DNA of 64,000 nt from contig NZ_VJZT01000014.1 of NCBI RefSeq assembly GCF_007097245.1, positions 1 to 64,000 on the forward strand. Reading direction: 5' to 3'. The notes beneath the pieces are model-generated. The model had not been told where the DNA came from and searched no databases. It was given only the letters and a program-made list of their open reading frames with translations. Below are positions 42,992-52,359 of the stretch, in pieces. This stretch comes from Flavobacterium restrictum. GTDB lineage: Bacteria; Bacteroidota; Bacteroidia; Flavobacteriales; Flavobacteriaceae. Both the position numbers and the translations under genes were made by a program. Position 1 is the first letter of the stretch, and each line of letters opens with the position of its first letter.

Positions 42992-43642
42992 TTAATTTAC
43001 TGCCATTTTCAAAATATCAAAATCCGTATTGTATTTAATAATTCGACCTGGATTACCTACTACTGTTGCGCCATCAGGGACGTCATTTAGGAGTACTGTT
43101 CCTGCTCCAATGGTACACCACTTCCCTATTTTGACACCAGGAATAACAACAACTCCCACGCCAATATGCGTGCCTTCGCCAACACTTACATTGCCAGAAA
43201 GAGTAGCGTTTGGTGAAATATGTACAAAATTGCCAATACTACAATCGTGTTCAATAACAACTGCTGTGTTAATAATAACATGATTTCCTAGCACCGCATC
43301 CGAATTAACAATTGCATTCACAAGTACCACCGTTCCCAAACCAATACGTGCTGTGGGTGAAACAATTGCCGTTGGGTGAATACTCGTAAAAAAAGGAAAA
43401 TCCTGAAAACGGAAACTGCTCCTTTTGCGTATCAAATTATCGCCTATAGCAATAATCAAAGCCGCATCGTCTGTTCGTTTTATACTAGCCAAAGTATTAT
43501 AAATAGGAATAGCATGCCAAAAATCATTTTTGGGAGCGTCGTCAATAAAAGCTTCGACAACGCAATTGTTGCTTGCAAGGAGTTCCGCAACCACTTTGCC
43601 ATGACCGCTAGCGCCAAAAATATAAAGTTTTTTATTTTCCAT
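42992..43642 (-). CDS. NeuD/PglD-type sugar O/N-acyltransferase
   Basis: 216 aa. An N-terminal Rossmann-like nucleotide-sugar-binding part (KKLYIFGASGHGKVVAELLA) is followed by a left-handed beta-helix of hexapeptide repeats (SPTARIGLGTVVLVNAIV, VIEHDCSIGNFVHISPNA, IGVGVVVIPGVKIGKWC). Family members acetylate UDP-4-amino sugars, as PglD does in bacillosamine synthesis. ATG 43642 is chosen because the fold starts there; a longer frame to 43687 overlaps the previous gene further. It overlaps the PglC-like gene by 11 bp. It is the last gene of the minus-strand cluster. Confidence 0.9.
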   Translation of the reverse strand: MENKKLYIFGASGHGKVVAELLASNNCVVEAFIDDAPKNDFWHAIPIYNTLASIKRTDDAALIIAIGDNLIRKRSSFRFQDFPFFTSIHPTAIVSPTARIGLGTVVLVNAIVNSDAVLGNHVIINTAVVIEHDCSIGNFVHISPNATLSGNVSVGEGTHIGVGVVVIPGVKIGKWCTIGAGTVLLNDVPDGATVVGNPGRIIKYNTDFDILKMAVN

Positions 43643-44234
43643 CAAAAGCTTCCATTGTGGCTGCATTGGCAGCATTAATATTTTCAACTTGTATCACTTT
43701 TACAATTGTCGCCAAAAGTATTTTTAAATCCAGTTCAAAAGATTGGTTTGCTACATACCAAACATCATAGCTAAATTTAGTTTCCCAATCTATTGCGTTC
43801 CTCCCATTGACCTGTGCCCAGCCCGTAATCCCTGGTTTTACATCATGTCTTTTGTTTTGAAAACTAGTGTATAAAGGCAAATATTCCGGCAATAATGGTC
43901 GTGGTCCCACCAAACTCATATCACCTTTTACTACATTTAGTAATTGTGGCAATTCATCAATAGAGGTTTTCCGAATCCATTTTCCTATAGGCGTTAATCG
44001 TTTGGCATCGGGCAATGTGACTCCATTACTATCTTTACTATCATTCATGGTTTTGAACTTGATAATCGTAAACAGTTTTCCGTTTTTGCCTGGTCGTTTT
44101 TGCAAGAAAAAAACCGAACCCCGATTAGCAAAAAACAAACCAATAACCACCACAAAAAACAGCGGAAATACCGCCACAAAAGCCACAAAAGCAATACTGA
44201 AATCTAAAAAAGGTTTAACAATTTTTTGATACAT
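43632..44234 (-). CDS. Initiating phosphoglycosyl transferase (PglC/WcaJ type)
   Basis: 200 aa, the short monotopic form. A reentrant N-terminal hydrophobic helix (LDFSIAFVAFVAVFPLFFVV), then FFLQKRPGKNGKLFTIIKFK, RKTSIDELPQLLNVVKGDMS and LVGPRPLLPEYLPLY, the family signatures. It transfers a sugar-1-phosphate to undecaprenyl phosphate, the first committed step of repeat-unit assembly on the inner side of the membrane. The length and the adjacent PglD-like gene point to UDP-diNAc-bacillosamine or a related sugar as donor; this is inferred. It ends inside the next gene (11-bp overlap). Confidence 0.94.
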   Translation of the reverse strand: MYQKIVKPFLDFSIAFVAFVAVFPLFFVVVIGLFFANRGSVFFLQKRPGKNGKLFTIIKFKTMNDSKDSNGVTLPDAKRLTPIGKWIRKTSIDELPQLLNVVKGDMSLVGPRPLLPEYLPLYTSFQNKRHDVKPGITGWAQVNGRNAIDWETKFSYDVWYVANQSFELDLKILLATIVKVIQVENINAANAATMEAFDGK

Positions 44235-44237
44235 AAT

Positions 44238-45413
44238 TTACTTTTTAAGCCATGCCGTTTCCAGCTCTTGGTATTCCGCCCGAAGTAGTTTCCAAATTTC
44301 TTTTTGCTCAAATCGTGATGTTATCATTGGTCTGGCATTCGACTGGAGAAATTTAAACAATTGTTTGTCTTTCATCAGTTTAAAAAAAACTTTTTCAATG
44401 GCATCGCTATTTTTTACGGGAATAATAATTCCGTTTTGTCCGTCTTTGATAATTTCGTTACAACCATTGATATTTGTCACGATGGCAGGCAAACCCATAG
44501 CACCCGCTTGCAAAACAACATTGGGAAAACCTTCGCGATAACTCGGAAAAACCAGTGCGTCACTTATGGCTAAATAAGGCCGAATATCCTCCTGAAAACC
44601 AACTGAAATAATGTTTTTGTGATGTGCGATTTCTAATTGAGTGACTGCTTGTAAGGGGTCTAAATCCATTTCAGGTGTTCCTACCAAAAGTAATTTTAAA
44701 CGCTTGTTGTGCTGATTTGCATTTTTAAAAGCAAGCACTAATTCGTTGATTCCTTTATCACCAACCAATCGACCTACGAAAACAAACACAAAATCATCAT
44801 TTTGAATTCCGAGGCTTATTCTCAAGTATTTTTGTTGCGTTTCCGAGATTTTATCAGGCGAAAAATAAGCAGTATCTATCCCATTTGAACTGCCGTTTCC
44901 TATCACTTTCATTTTGTTTTCGGCTATAAATTCATTCGTTACCAAAAAATCAAATAACCCTCTCGAGTTAGGATAAATTCTAGTCGCACAGGAATAGGTA
45001 ACTTTTTCTACAGCTTCAAGTAGTTTGCGTTTTGGGCCATTTGTTTCCATCAAAGGCAATCCTGCAACGGTATGCAACCGGATAGGAACGCGGGCAAGTT
45101 TTGCGGCCAACATAGCGACTATTCCCGCTTTTGGCGTATGCGAATGAACTACTAATGGCTTTTCTTTTTTTAGAAATAAAAACAATTGTACGACCGCAAC
45201 CAAATCCAAAAAAGGAGTGATTTTTCGAGACATTGCAAGCGAAAAGGTTCTTGTTTTTTCTTTATTTCCTATTTTTTGCAAATAAGCATTATCCGAAGAA
45301 ACTGCAATTACATCATAAAATGCATTCATAAAATGGAGTTGCCCTGACAATAATTTATCTAACGAAAGAGGAATAGTTGTAATCCGGATGAGTTTTTTTT
45401 TGCTTATTTCCAT
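44238..45413 (-). CDS. Glycosyltransferase family 4, PglA-like
   Basis: 391 aa, GT-B fold. The N-terminal half contains VVHSHTPKAGIVAMLAAK (about 96) and RLHTVAGLPLMETNG (about 119), the acceptor side. The C-terminal half has FVFVGRLVGDKGINELV (about 210) and FPSYREGFPNVVLQAGAMG (about 292), the nucleotide-sugar site with the EX7E-type glutamate. Placement directly before the phosphoglycosyl transferase suggests it adds the second sugar. No signal peptide; it works on the cytoplasmic face. It is 3 bp upstream of the phosphoglycosyl transferase start and separated from the polymerase gene by 237 bp that hold no recognisable element. Confidence 0.9.
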   Translation of the reverse strand: MEISKKKLIRITTIPLSLDKLLSGQLHFMNAFYDVIAVSSDNAYLQKIGNKEKTRTFSLAMSRKITPFLDLVAVVQLFLFLKKEKPLVVHSHTPKAGIVAMLAAKLARVPIRLHTVAGLPLMETNGPKRKLLEAVEKVTYSCATRIYPNSRGLFDFLVTNEFIAENKMKVIGNGSSNGIDTAYFSPDKISETQQKYLRISLGIQNDDFVFVFVGRLVGDKGINELVLAFKNANQHNKRLKLLLVGTPEMDLDPLQAVTQLEIAHHKNIISVGFQEDIRPYLAISDALVFPSYREGFPNVVLQAGAMGLPAIVTNINGCNEIIKDGQNGIIIPVKNSDAIEKVFFKLMKDKQLFKFLQSNARPMITSRFEQKEIWKLLRAEYQELETAWLKK

Positions 45414-45650
45414 GCCTTATTTAAAGTCCATTTTCTTTTTTATTTTGAAAAAAAGTAAAAAAGAAATACTAAAAACAAGTAAAAAAGAATTAGATAAACA
45501 TCAAATAAATCTTTTGAAATTCTTGTTTTACATAAAAATAATACCAAAAAACGATACCTTTTTAAAACAAGACAAAACTTTACAATAATTTAAAACAGAA
45601 GGCGGTAATGTTACCAAAGAGAAGTCAAATTGTTATCAAAATATAATCAA

Positions 45651-46796
45651 TTACGCTTTGGAATCTTGATTTTGAACATAGGAAAAATGCCAAAAAATAA
45701 AAATAATAAGCCCGGGCAAAAACATATTTCGCATCCGAATCATAATACCCACATTCCCCAAAGATTGGGAAAAAGCAAGGGTACCAATGATTAAAAAATA
45801 AACCATTCCTTGAATAATAAATGGCGCATTCCGGAAGGATTGTAGCGGTTTATTTTTAAGAATACTAATGGTCAAAATCAATAAAATCAAATTTTCAAAA
45901 GAAGCTAATACCGACGGAATTCCATTAATATCAAAAAAGAAAGGACGAAATAAAAACGTAAAAACCTTTAATGGAAACGGATAAGAGGAAATATCAATCG
46001 CCGTACTGGAACTTGCGGTGCTCAAAAGAGCTGATTTTGTTTGAGAGAATTTATTAAAACTATCCACAGAGGCTTCTTCGACTTTGGCAAATTCCATCAC
46101 TTTGGGCAAAATCACAATGGCGATTCCAATCATAACAACAAAAAACAGCAACCGTTGTCCTATTGAAATATTTTTACCAGAAAAATAGGCCATTCCAAAT
46201 CCCAAAAGCATAAACAAAGTCATGTGCGGTCTAATAAAATAAGCCAAAACCAAGCCTAAAATAACCATTGGAATCCGCCTAGCAGGTTGCAACAAACCGT
46301 ACGTAAAAATGGCGATACAAAAAAACAGCAACGTGTCCTTGCCTACTGCACAGCTCCAAAAATGCAAATTAGGAAGAAAAAAAAGAAGTGGAAAGAGGTA
46401 ATATTCTTTGAATTTTGGATTATTTGGAATCAAATCGACCGCAATTACATAAAAATAAGCCAGCCCAATAAATCCAATCACACTATAAATCATGGTTCCT
46501 GCAAAGTAGGATAAATCCAAAATATTCGATGGATAATAATTCAAAGCGAGTATGAAATAGGTACCTTGATCTTCGGTTAAGGAATATATAAAATCAGCAT
46601 AGGTCATCAATTTGGCTTGTTTCCAGTAACCAACAGCGTCGCCTTGTACAAAAAGACAAAAATACGCCCCAAATAGCAGATGAAACAGAAATAATTTTTT
46701 TAGCGTACTTAAATTCCCCTCGGAAAGTGTGTTTTTGAAACTCAAAATAAAAAGATACCCGAGTCCAATGGCTAAAACGATACTAAAAAAATTCAT
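45651..46796 (-). CDS. Putative oligosaccharide repeat-unit polymerase (Wzy-like)
   Basis: 381 aa with about ten membrane helices and a larger loop near 225-265. The sequence (LLFGAYFCLFVQGDAVGYWK, LHFWSCAVGKDTLLFFCIA) resembles EpsG/Wzy-type membrane proteins of polysaccharide loci, which polymerise undecaprenyl-linked repeat units in the periplasm. Wzy proteins share little sequence, so the call rests on topology and position. It lies 4 bp after the acyltransferase at 46800. Confidence 0.75.
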   Translation of the reverse strand: MNFFSIVLAIGLGYLFILSFKNTLSEGNLSTLKKLFLFHLLFGAYFCLFVQGDAVGYWKQAKLMTYADFIYSLTEDQGTYFILALNYYPSNILDLSYFAGTMIYSVIGFIGLAYFYVIAVDLIPNNPKFKEYYLFPLLFFLPNLHFWSCAVGKDTLLFFCIAIFTYGLLQPARRIPMVILGLVLAYFIRPHMTLFMLLGFGMAYFSGKNISIGQRLLFFVVMIGIAIVILPKVMEFAKVEEASVDSFNKFSQTKSALLSTASSSTAIDISSYPFPLKVFTFLFRPFFFDINGIPSVLASFENLILLILTISILKNKPLQSFRNAPFIIQGMVYFLIIGTLAFSQSLGNVGIMIRMRNMFLPGLIIFIFWHFSYVQNQDSKA

Positions 46797-46799
46797 GTT

Positions 46800-47846
46800 T
46801 TACTTTATTAATTTAGATTTCAGGAAACGAATTGCCTTTTTCTCAAAGACCAAATAATAACAATAGCCAATACCGCAAGACAGTAGCAATACAGTTACCA
46901 AAGCAACTAGTGCTCCCGCAATTGAAGTAATTTTAGGAAACAATCGAATTACTATCATTTGTAATGGATTGTGAATCAGGTAAATTGAATACGTTGCATT
47001 GCCAATCATCAGTAACATTCCAACATTATTAATTTTTAAATCACCACACCTAATGGCTATAAATATACTAAAAAAGGCGACTAGTGCAAATAGTAAATTA
47101 ACATCGAATGCAAAGATTGTCACATGAGTAACCGTACAATAGCCAAAAGAAATAAGCACTATTACAAGCCCCAAAAATAAAAAAATACTATTAAATTTGA
47201 TTTTCTTGAGGACTAACTGTGCCAATACAAATCCTAAAATAAACTCGATGTTATACGTAGAAAATAAAATGCTAAAAAAACGAATTTTTAAAAATGAAAA
47301 AGTCGAAAACGAAGAATAATTAAAAAGTACTATCCATGCAAACCAACTCAAAACAAAATAATTCCAAGCCTTTTTTGAAAAAAAAGAAATACTAAACAAA
47401 AGATAAAAACAAAGTTCAAACGAAAGCGTCCAAGCTACTGATAACGCTGGGTTCCCATAAGGAATTAAGGTCAAGGAAGTCAGTGCACTAATAGTTCGAT
47501 TCCCGTTAGAGAAACCGGGCAAAAGCGTATAAACAACCAACATACAAATTCCAATGGGAAGGTAAGGAACATAAATTCGGAGTAGTCTATTTTTGATATA
47601 ATTACCAAAAGCATGGGGTTCATTATACTTGTAAAAAGTAGAATAGGTAATAATAAATCCAGACAAAACAAAAAAGAAATCGACTCCAAATTTTCCCATT
47701 CGTCCTACGTAATCCAGGAAAGGGTCATTTATTTTATGATAATATCGTAGCGACCCAATGCTATGATGCAAGACCACCATCAAAGCAGCTATACCTCTAA
47801 AAAGCTGTAAAATGTCCAAATATTGACTTTTAGAATTGCTACTCAT
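46800..47846 (-). CDS. Acyltransferase family 3 membrane protein
   Basis: 348 aa, about ten membrane helices. The N-terminal signature is LFRGIAALMVVLHHSIGSLR, with the catalytic His, followed by GKFGVDFFFVLSGFIITYST and RLLRIYVPYL. Such enzymes O-acylate surface sugars, usually with acetyl groups. The start overlaps the previous gene by 8 bp. A second member is at 50075, so the polysaccharide may be acylated at two positions. Confidence 0.93.
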   Translation of the reverse strand: MSSNSKSQYLDILQLFRGIAALMVVLHHSIGSLRYYHKINDPFLDYVGRMGKFGVDFFFVLSGFIITYSTFYKYNEPHAFGNYIKNRLLRIYVPYLPIGICMLVVYTLLPGFSNGNRTISALTSLTLIPYGNPALSVAWTLSFELCFYLLFSISFFSKKAWNYFVLSWFAWIVLFNYSSFSTFSFLKIRFFSILFSTYNIEFILGFVLAQLVLKKIKFNSIFLFLGLVIVLISFGYCTVTHVTIFAFDVNLLFALVAFFSIFIAIRCGDLKINNVGMLLMIGNATYSIYLIHNPLQMIVIRLFPKITSIAGALVALVTVLLLSCGIGYCYYLVFEKKAIRFLKSKLIK

Positions 47847-48891
47847 TTGACAGAACGGATAACAGGATTGTACTACTTTTTTGGAGGCTATACAGGGATT
47901 CTACTTTTTTTCGACCATTTTTTCCTAGCTGTTCTCTTAAGATGCTATCGTTTATTAATTTGTTTAATTTGTCCAACCATTCGGACTCTGACCGAACCAA
48001 AAAACCAGTTGTTGCATCTACAACCTCCTTGTTCATTCCCACTGCCGAGGCCACCACAGGAAGACCGCAACCCATATATTGAATTAATTTATAGGCACAT
48101 TTCCCTAGTTCCCAAGGCGTATTTTCGAGTGGCATGATGCCAATGTCAAAGTTCGAAATCAACCCAACTTCGGTGGCGGCTGTCCATGTTAGGTATTTTA
48201 CTTTCGCTCCTAATCCTAAATCTTCGGTAGCACCTACAATATGCAATTCGACAGCGTTGTTTTGCAGTAGTTCTGAAAAGACCATTTTGTAATTTTTGAC
48301 ATATTTAAAGGTGGATGGCGAACCAATCCAACCAATAATTACTTTGGCATCGGCTGTTTTTTGAGTTACTTTATAAGCATCAACATCAATAACCGTAGGC
48401 AGGATTACTATTTTTTTGGCTCCCGCCTCTTTGGCTCTTTCATACAAATAACCGTTGCCAGCCAGCACACAACCGCTATATTTCATAACGGTATCAATCT
48501 TATTTTTGAATAAAAAGCGAATGAGTTTACTCGCACTCAAATCATAATTATGAAAAATAGCATCGTCATAATCGACTATATAATTCACTTTAAATAGCGC
48601 CAGAATTCTCTCAAACCAACTAAAAAAATAAGGAAAAAGCTCTTTTTCGATTACTATTTTGTCGTATTTGTAGACAGAAAAAAGCGTGAAAAATCGGTTC
48701 AGATAGCATTTTAGCAGCTTTACTTTGGCTGTTTTTTTTCCAGCATACAAATCAATTAAATAGTTTTCGTCAAAAAAGGGGTGCACGGTAATCGAGAATC
48801 CTTTGGCTTCCAAAAAAGGAAAATACTGGTAGCTTCGCAAGCGACTACTGGCTCCGTTTGGACTGTATTTAGTTAAATAAAGTACTCTCAT
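47839..48891 (-). CDS. Glycosyltransferase (GT-B, family 4-like)
   Basis: 350 aa. It begins MRVLYLTKYSPNGASSRLRS, with SRLR as often found in this group. The C-terminal donor part contains IGWIGSPSTFKYV near 190 and GKCAYKLIQYMGCGLPVVAS near 268, with the expected Lys and Gly. A cytoplasmic enzyme of repeat-unit assembly; donor and acceptor are unknown. It overlaps both neighbours (8 bp with the acyltransferase, 4 bp with the next gene), which shows tight coupling. Confidence 0.88.
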   Translation of the reverse strand: MRVLYLTKYSPNGASSRLRSYQYFPFLEAKGFSITVHPFFDENYLIDLYAGKKTAKVKLLKCYLNRFFTLFSVYKYDKIVIEKELFPYFFSWFERILALFKVNYIVDYDDAIFHNYDLSASKLIRFLFKNKIDTVMKYSGCVLAGNGYLYERAKEAGAKKIVILPTVIDVDAYKVTQKTADAKVIIGWIGSPSTFKYVKNYKMVFSELLQNNAVELHIVGATEDLGLGAKVKYLTWTAATEVGLISNFDIGIMPLENTPWELGKCAYKLIQYMGCGLPVVASAVGMNKEVVDATTGFLVRSESEWLDKLNKLINDSILREQLGKNGRKKVESLYSLQKSSTILLSVLSNE

Positions 48892-50078
48892 TTTATTTTA
48901 TCTAAAGCATTACAATAACTGGCAGCACTATTTCCTATTGAAAAAAATGGAAGCGCAAACTTCCTGATTGCCTCAAAATTTGTATTACCCAAACCTTCTA
49001 TAAAAGCAACCGCACCAGCGACACGATTCGGGTTTTGATGGTGGTACAAAAAGCAATTGGGAATGGCATTTAGGATTTGCTCTGTATCGCCAATCCCAAC
49101 AGATGCAATGGTTGGAATACCCATTAACAAATATTCACCCAGCTTAATGGGAGCGACTCCTTGCATACTAAATTTTGGTTCCCGAATAGCAAAAGCCACA
49201 TCGGCAGCCGCAAGATAATGGGGAACTTGAACGAAAGGAATCGTTTTAACTAGCATCGCTTTTTTCATTTCGTTAGGAATTCGCTCTTTGGCAAAAGCCA
49301 CATTTCCCGTTAGTATTAAAAACAATGCAGACGGATTTTTTGCCTGATATTCTTTGAAAATTGCTACCATTTCGTCCCAGCCGTATTGTGGCCCTAATGA
49401 ACCGCAATACACCAGCACTTTGTCTTGACCGGAAATACCCAATTCATTCCTGATTTTTTCTCTTTGGGACAAATTGGGTTTAAAAAATTCACTATTTCGA
49501 CCGTTACTCACCACCGAGAATTTGGCTGTATTTTTATTTTTTAGAGTATTCGAATGAATGTGTACTGCTTCCTGGGAACGTGTCAAGACGACATCGGCAC
49601 GAGAGAGCATTTTGGATTCTTCGGCTTTTAACCATTGGTATTGTTTGCTTTCTCGTGATAATCCCGAGAAATCAACACGCTCTTCAAGCGGCAATCCATC
49701 GGCATCAAAAATGAATTTGAAATGCTGTTTCCTAATCCGATTGACCATAATAGCTGGCATCGTGCTTCTGGGCATTACAATCGAAATGTTGTTGTTTTTG
49801 ATGTATGTATTCAAAAATCGAATGCCTTTATACAACGTAAATAAAGTTCCTAAAAAGGCAATTGGTTTTCTAGTAATTCGTCGAGAAGCGTATTTGAGTT
49901 GCAATTCATCAGCTGCTTTTTGAGTAATAGCCACTTTTTCAGGAGTTCCCCATGTGAATTGTATGATATGAAAAACATACCCTGATTGCGATTGTACTTC
50001 GCTCAAAATGGGCATAAAAAGGCCTTCCATATACGTGGTTTGCGGGCCATCCCAAGTTATGAAGAGTATGTTTTTCAT
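48888..50078 (-). CDS. Glycosyltransferase (GT-B, family 4-like)
   Basis: 396 aa. N-terminal MKNILFITWDGPQTTYMEGL, acceptor domain with KFIFDADGLPLEERVDFSGL, then the donor domain (KVLVYCGSLGPQYGWDEMV near 220, APIKLGEYLLMGIPTIASVG near 320). One of several glycosyltransferases that build the repeat unit; specificity cannot be read from sequence. 4-bp ATGA overlaps join it to both neighbours. Confidence 0.88.
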   Translation of the reverse strand: MKNILFITWDGPQTTYMEGLFMPILSEVQSQSGYVFHIIQFTWGTPEKVAITQKAADELQLKYASRRITRKPIAFLGTLFTLYKGIRFLNTYIKNNNISIVMPRSTMPAIMVNRIRKQHFKFIFDADGLPLEERVDFSGLSRESKQYQWLKAEESKMLSRADVVLTRSQEAVHIHSNTLKNKNTAKFSVVSNGRNSEFFKPNLSQREKIRNELGISGQDKVLVYCGSLGPQYGWDEMVAIFKEYQAKNPSALFLILTGNVAFAKERIPNEMKKAMLVKTIPFVQVPHYLAAADVAFAIREPKFSMQGVAPIKLGEYLLMGIPTIASVGIGDTEQILNAIPNCFLYHHQNPNRVAGAVAFIEGLGNTNFEAIRKFALPFFSIGNSAASYCNALDKIK

Positions 50079-51190
50079 GAGTGGTTTTCGGATTCAAATT
50101 TACTCGCTACACTTTGTACTGTAGTAAACTTATTTTTTAATTTCAAGAAATGCTTTTCAAAATAAAAATAAGACACATGAGCTAGAAATATAACGATAGA
50201 AATAACAGTTATTACAATCAAAAACAGTTTGATTTTTTGATTTTCGATTTTAAAAAATTGAAAAACAAATGCCATTGTATAAATAACTAACGGATTGTAA
50301 ACGTACAAACCAAAAGAAATTTTTCCTAAATAATCAAAAAACCTATTCTCTAGAGAAATAATTCGTTTTGGATTCGAAATTTGATTCAAAATAAGGAGTA
50401 ATGTGAGCACCGAGACTATTTCATTTTCGAGAACTGCGTACATTTTTATTCCAAAAAAAGGCAGTAAAACCAATGATACTAGCACAAACCAAGAAAGAAA
50501 ATCAAACCATTTGGTAGTCACTATTTTCAAAAAATTATTATTTGTGTAAAAAAAATATGCCCCAATTCCACCAATAATCATGCAGGAAAACCGAGTGTAA
50601 TAAACGAACGAAACAAGTGTTGCAGGAGCATGAAATAGCTTCAAAGTAAATTTTAATGCTATGAAAAACAAACAAAAACAAATTAAAAATAATTTCAATT
50701 TCTTTACATACTTAATGATAAAGGGCCAAAAAGCATAAAATTGTTCTTCGACTCCAAGTGACCAATAGTGACTCAATAAGGGAATGGTATGGATCATTCC
50801 GCCTGCGCTACCTACAGCCCATGGAATATTGGGCAACATCAATAGATAAAACCACAAATTAGAGGCAACGTTGAACTTCATTACAGAAAGAACAATTAAA
50901 ATAAATAAAAAATAAAGCGGCCAAATCCGTAAAACTCTTCTGATATAAAACTTTTTTATTGCAATGGTAGTTGTCTTTTCCTTTTCTTTAAGGAGTAAAT
51001 AGGTAATCAAAAAACCACTTAAGGTAAAGAAAACGGTAACACCATAAATACCAAACGAGTTAAAAAGACCAGAACTGTTAAGACCATAATCATTCAATTG
51101 TTGAAAAATATGACACAAAATAACGCTCAAAGCAGCTATAGCTCTCAACCCATTTAATCCTGGTAAATATATTTTATCTTTCACTTTCAA
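50075..51190 (-). CDS. Acyltransferase family 3 membrane protein
   Basis: 371 aa, about ten membrane helices. N-terminal LPGLNGLRAIAALSVILCHI with the catalytic His, then FGIYGVTVFFTLSGFLITYL and FYIRRVLRIWPLYFLF. The motif SLGVEEQFYAFWPF near 145 is typical of O-acetyltransferases of the OafA type. It lies 229 bp after the pyruvyl transferase gene, so a secondary promoter could exist there, although I see none. Confidence 0.93.
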   Translation of the reverse strand: MKVKDKIYLPGLNGLRAIAALSVILCHIFQQLNDYGLNSSGLFNSFGIYGVTVFFTLSGFLITYLLLKEKEKTTTIAIKKFYIRRVLRIWPLYFLFILIVLSVMKFNVASNLWFYLLMLPNIPWAVGSAGGMIHTIPLLSHYWSLGVEEQFYAFWPFIIKYVKKLKLFLICFCLFFIALKFTLKLFHAPATLVSFVYYTRFSCMIIGGIGAYFFYTNNNFLKIVTTKWFDFLSWFVLVSLVLLPFFGIKMYAVLENEIVSVLTLLLILNQISNPKRIISLENRFFDYLGKISFGLYVYNPLVIYTMAFVFQFFKIENQKIKLFLIVITVISIVIFLAHVSYFYFEKHFLKLKNKFTTVQSVASKFESENHS

Positions 51191-51418
51191 AATTATTTTT
51201 AGTAATTTAAGTTATTGCGTAATCCTTTTTTTATTTACCAACCAGACCTCAAAACAGGTATAAAAAAAATAAAGTAGTTTAAAAATTTCCTCAATGGAAA
51301 AAAAGTATTTTGTTAAGTAACAAGTAAGTAATTACAGTTATTTGAAGATACGTTTTTAGTTTCCAAACAATTCAATTTAATCTCAATTCGTAATTTATGA
51401 TACGCAATTAATAATTAG

Positions 51419-52342
51419 TTAAATTTTATCTGATTTATTTATTTTACTAATAATTTCTAGTTTACGATTTGTCGAAATAAAAGGACAGGAATGCACTAAT
51501 TTCTCATAATCAAAAACAATTTTTTTGGTATCCATCATATTAATATACTCTTCTACCGTATAGTGTTTGCTTACAAATAAAGGACTAGTAGTTTGTTTAT
51601 TTACGGAGTGCAAATAATCTTCAAATTTGAATTTACCGCCTACCAATTCTACTGAATATTGCACCCACAACACTGGAATATTATAACTATGCGCAACTAT
51701 TAAACCATGTAACGAACTAGTAACTATAGACTTACAAGACAACATATTATCCACAAAAACCTGATAATCCACTCGCTCTAGGATATCCAAAACAGTACAG
51801 TTTTTATCATTCTCGAAGTGCTTCACATATTCGGAATTTTTATTCATAAAATGAGGGATAAACCCAATTTCATACTTCTTTGTGATTACTGGATCATAAA
51901 TAAAAGGCAATAAAAGCGCTGGGTCTCCATAAATTTCAGGACATTCTATATTATTGTCCAAAAATATTTTTCTTGTTAAAGGTCCCCTGACAGCATGTAT
52001 TTTTTTAGGTTTAACTACTCTAATTTTTTTATCCGAAATAAAACCTGCTCCCCAAATGACACAATTATTTTGTGACCATTGTAAAATACTTCCTATCACG
52101 GCATAAGTGGTATCCTTTCGTTTAATAATTTTAGGCAAAAATTTGGAGAACAGTACTTTCTTATTTGACAAATGTTCAATTAATGGCACATTTAAAGCAT
52201 CTCCAAAATTGCGAGATTCAGCATACCCCTCGACAAGAATTAACTCTTTAGATTTAGTATTATAATATTTTATAACCTCCAAAATGGAGGATTTATAAAA
52301 CTGTTTTAAATAGATTAAATATGAAAATATTTTATGTATCAT
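51419..52342 (-). CDS. Polysaccharide pyruvyl transferase family protein
   Basis: 307 aa, GT-B-like fold. EGYAESRNFGDALNVPLIEH near 38, VWGAGFISDK near 98, RGPLTRKIFLDNN near 118, YGDPALLLP near 140 and SSLHGLIVAHSYNIPVLWVQ near 212 are the usual landmarks of the family. It adds a ketal-linked pyruvate to a sugar of the repeat unit, giving negative charge. 17 bp after the preceding glycosyltransferase. Confidence 0.9.
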   Translation of the reverse strand: MIHKIFSYLIYLKQFYKSSILEVIKYYNTKSKELILVEGYAESRNFGDALNVPLIEHLSNKKVLFSKFLPKIIKRKDTTYAVIGSILQWSQNNCVIWGAGFISDKKIRVVKPKKIHAVRGPLTRKIFLDNNIECPEIYGDPALLLPFIYDPVITKKYEIGFIPHFMNKNSEYVKHFENDKNCTVLDILERVDYQVFVDNMLSCKSIVTSSLHGLIVAHSYNIPVLWVQYSVELVGGKFKFEDYLHSVNKQTTSPLFVSKHYTVEEYINMMDTKKIVFDYEKLVHSCPFISTNRKLEIISKINKSDKI

Positions 52343-52359
52343 TTTTACAATATTTTTTT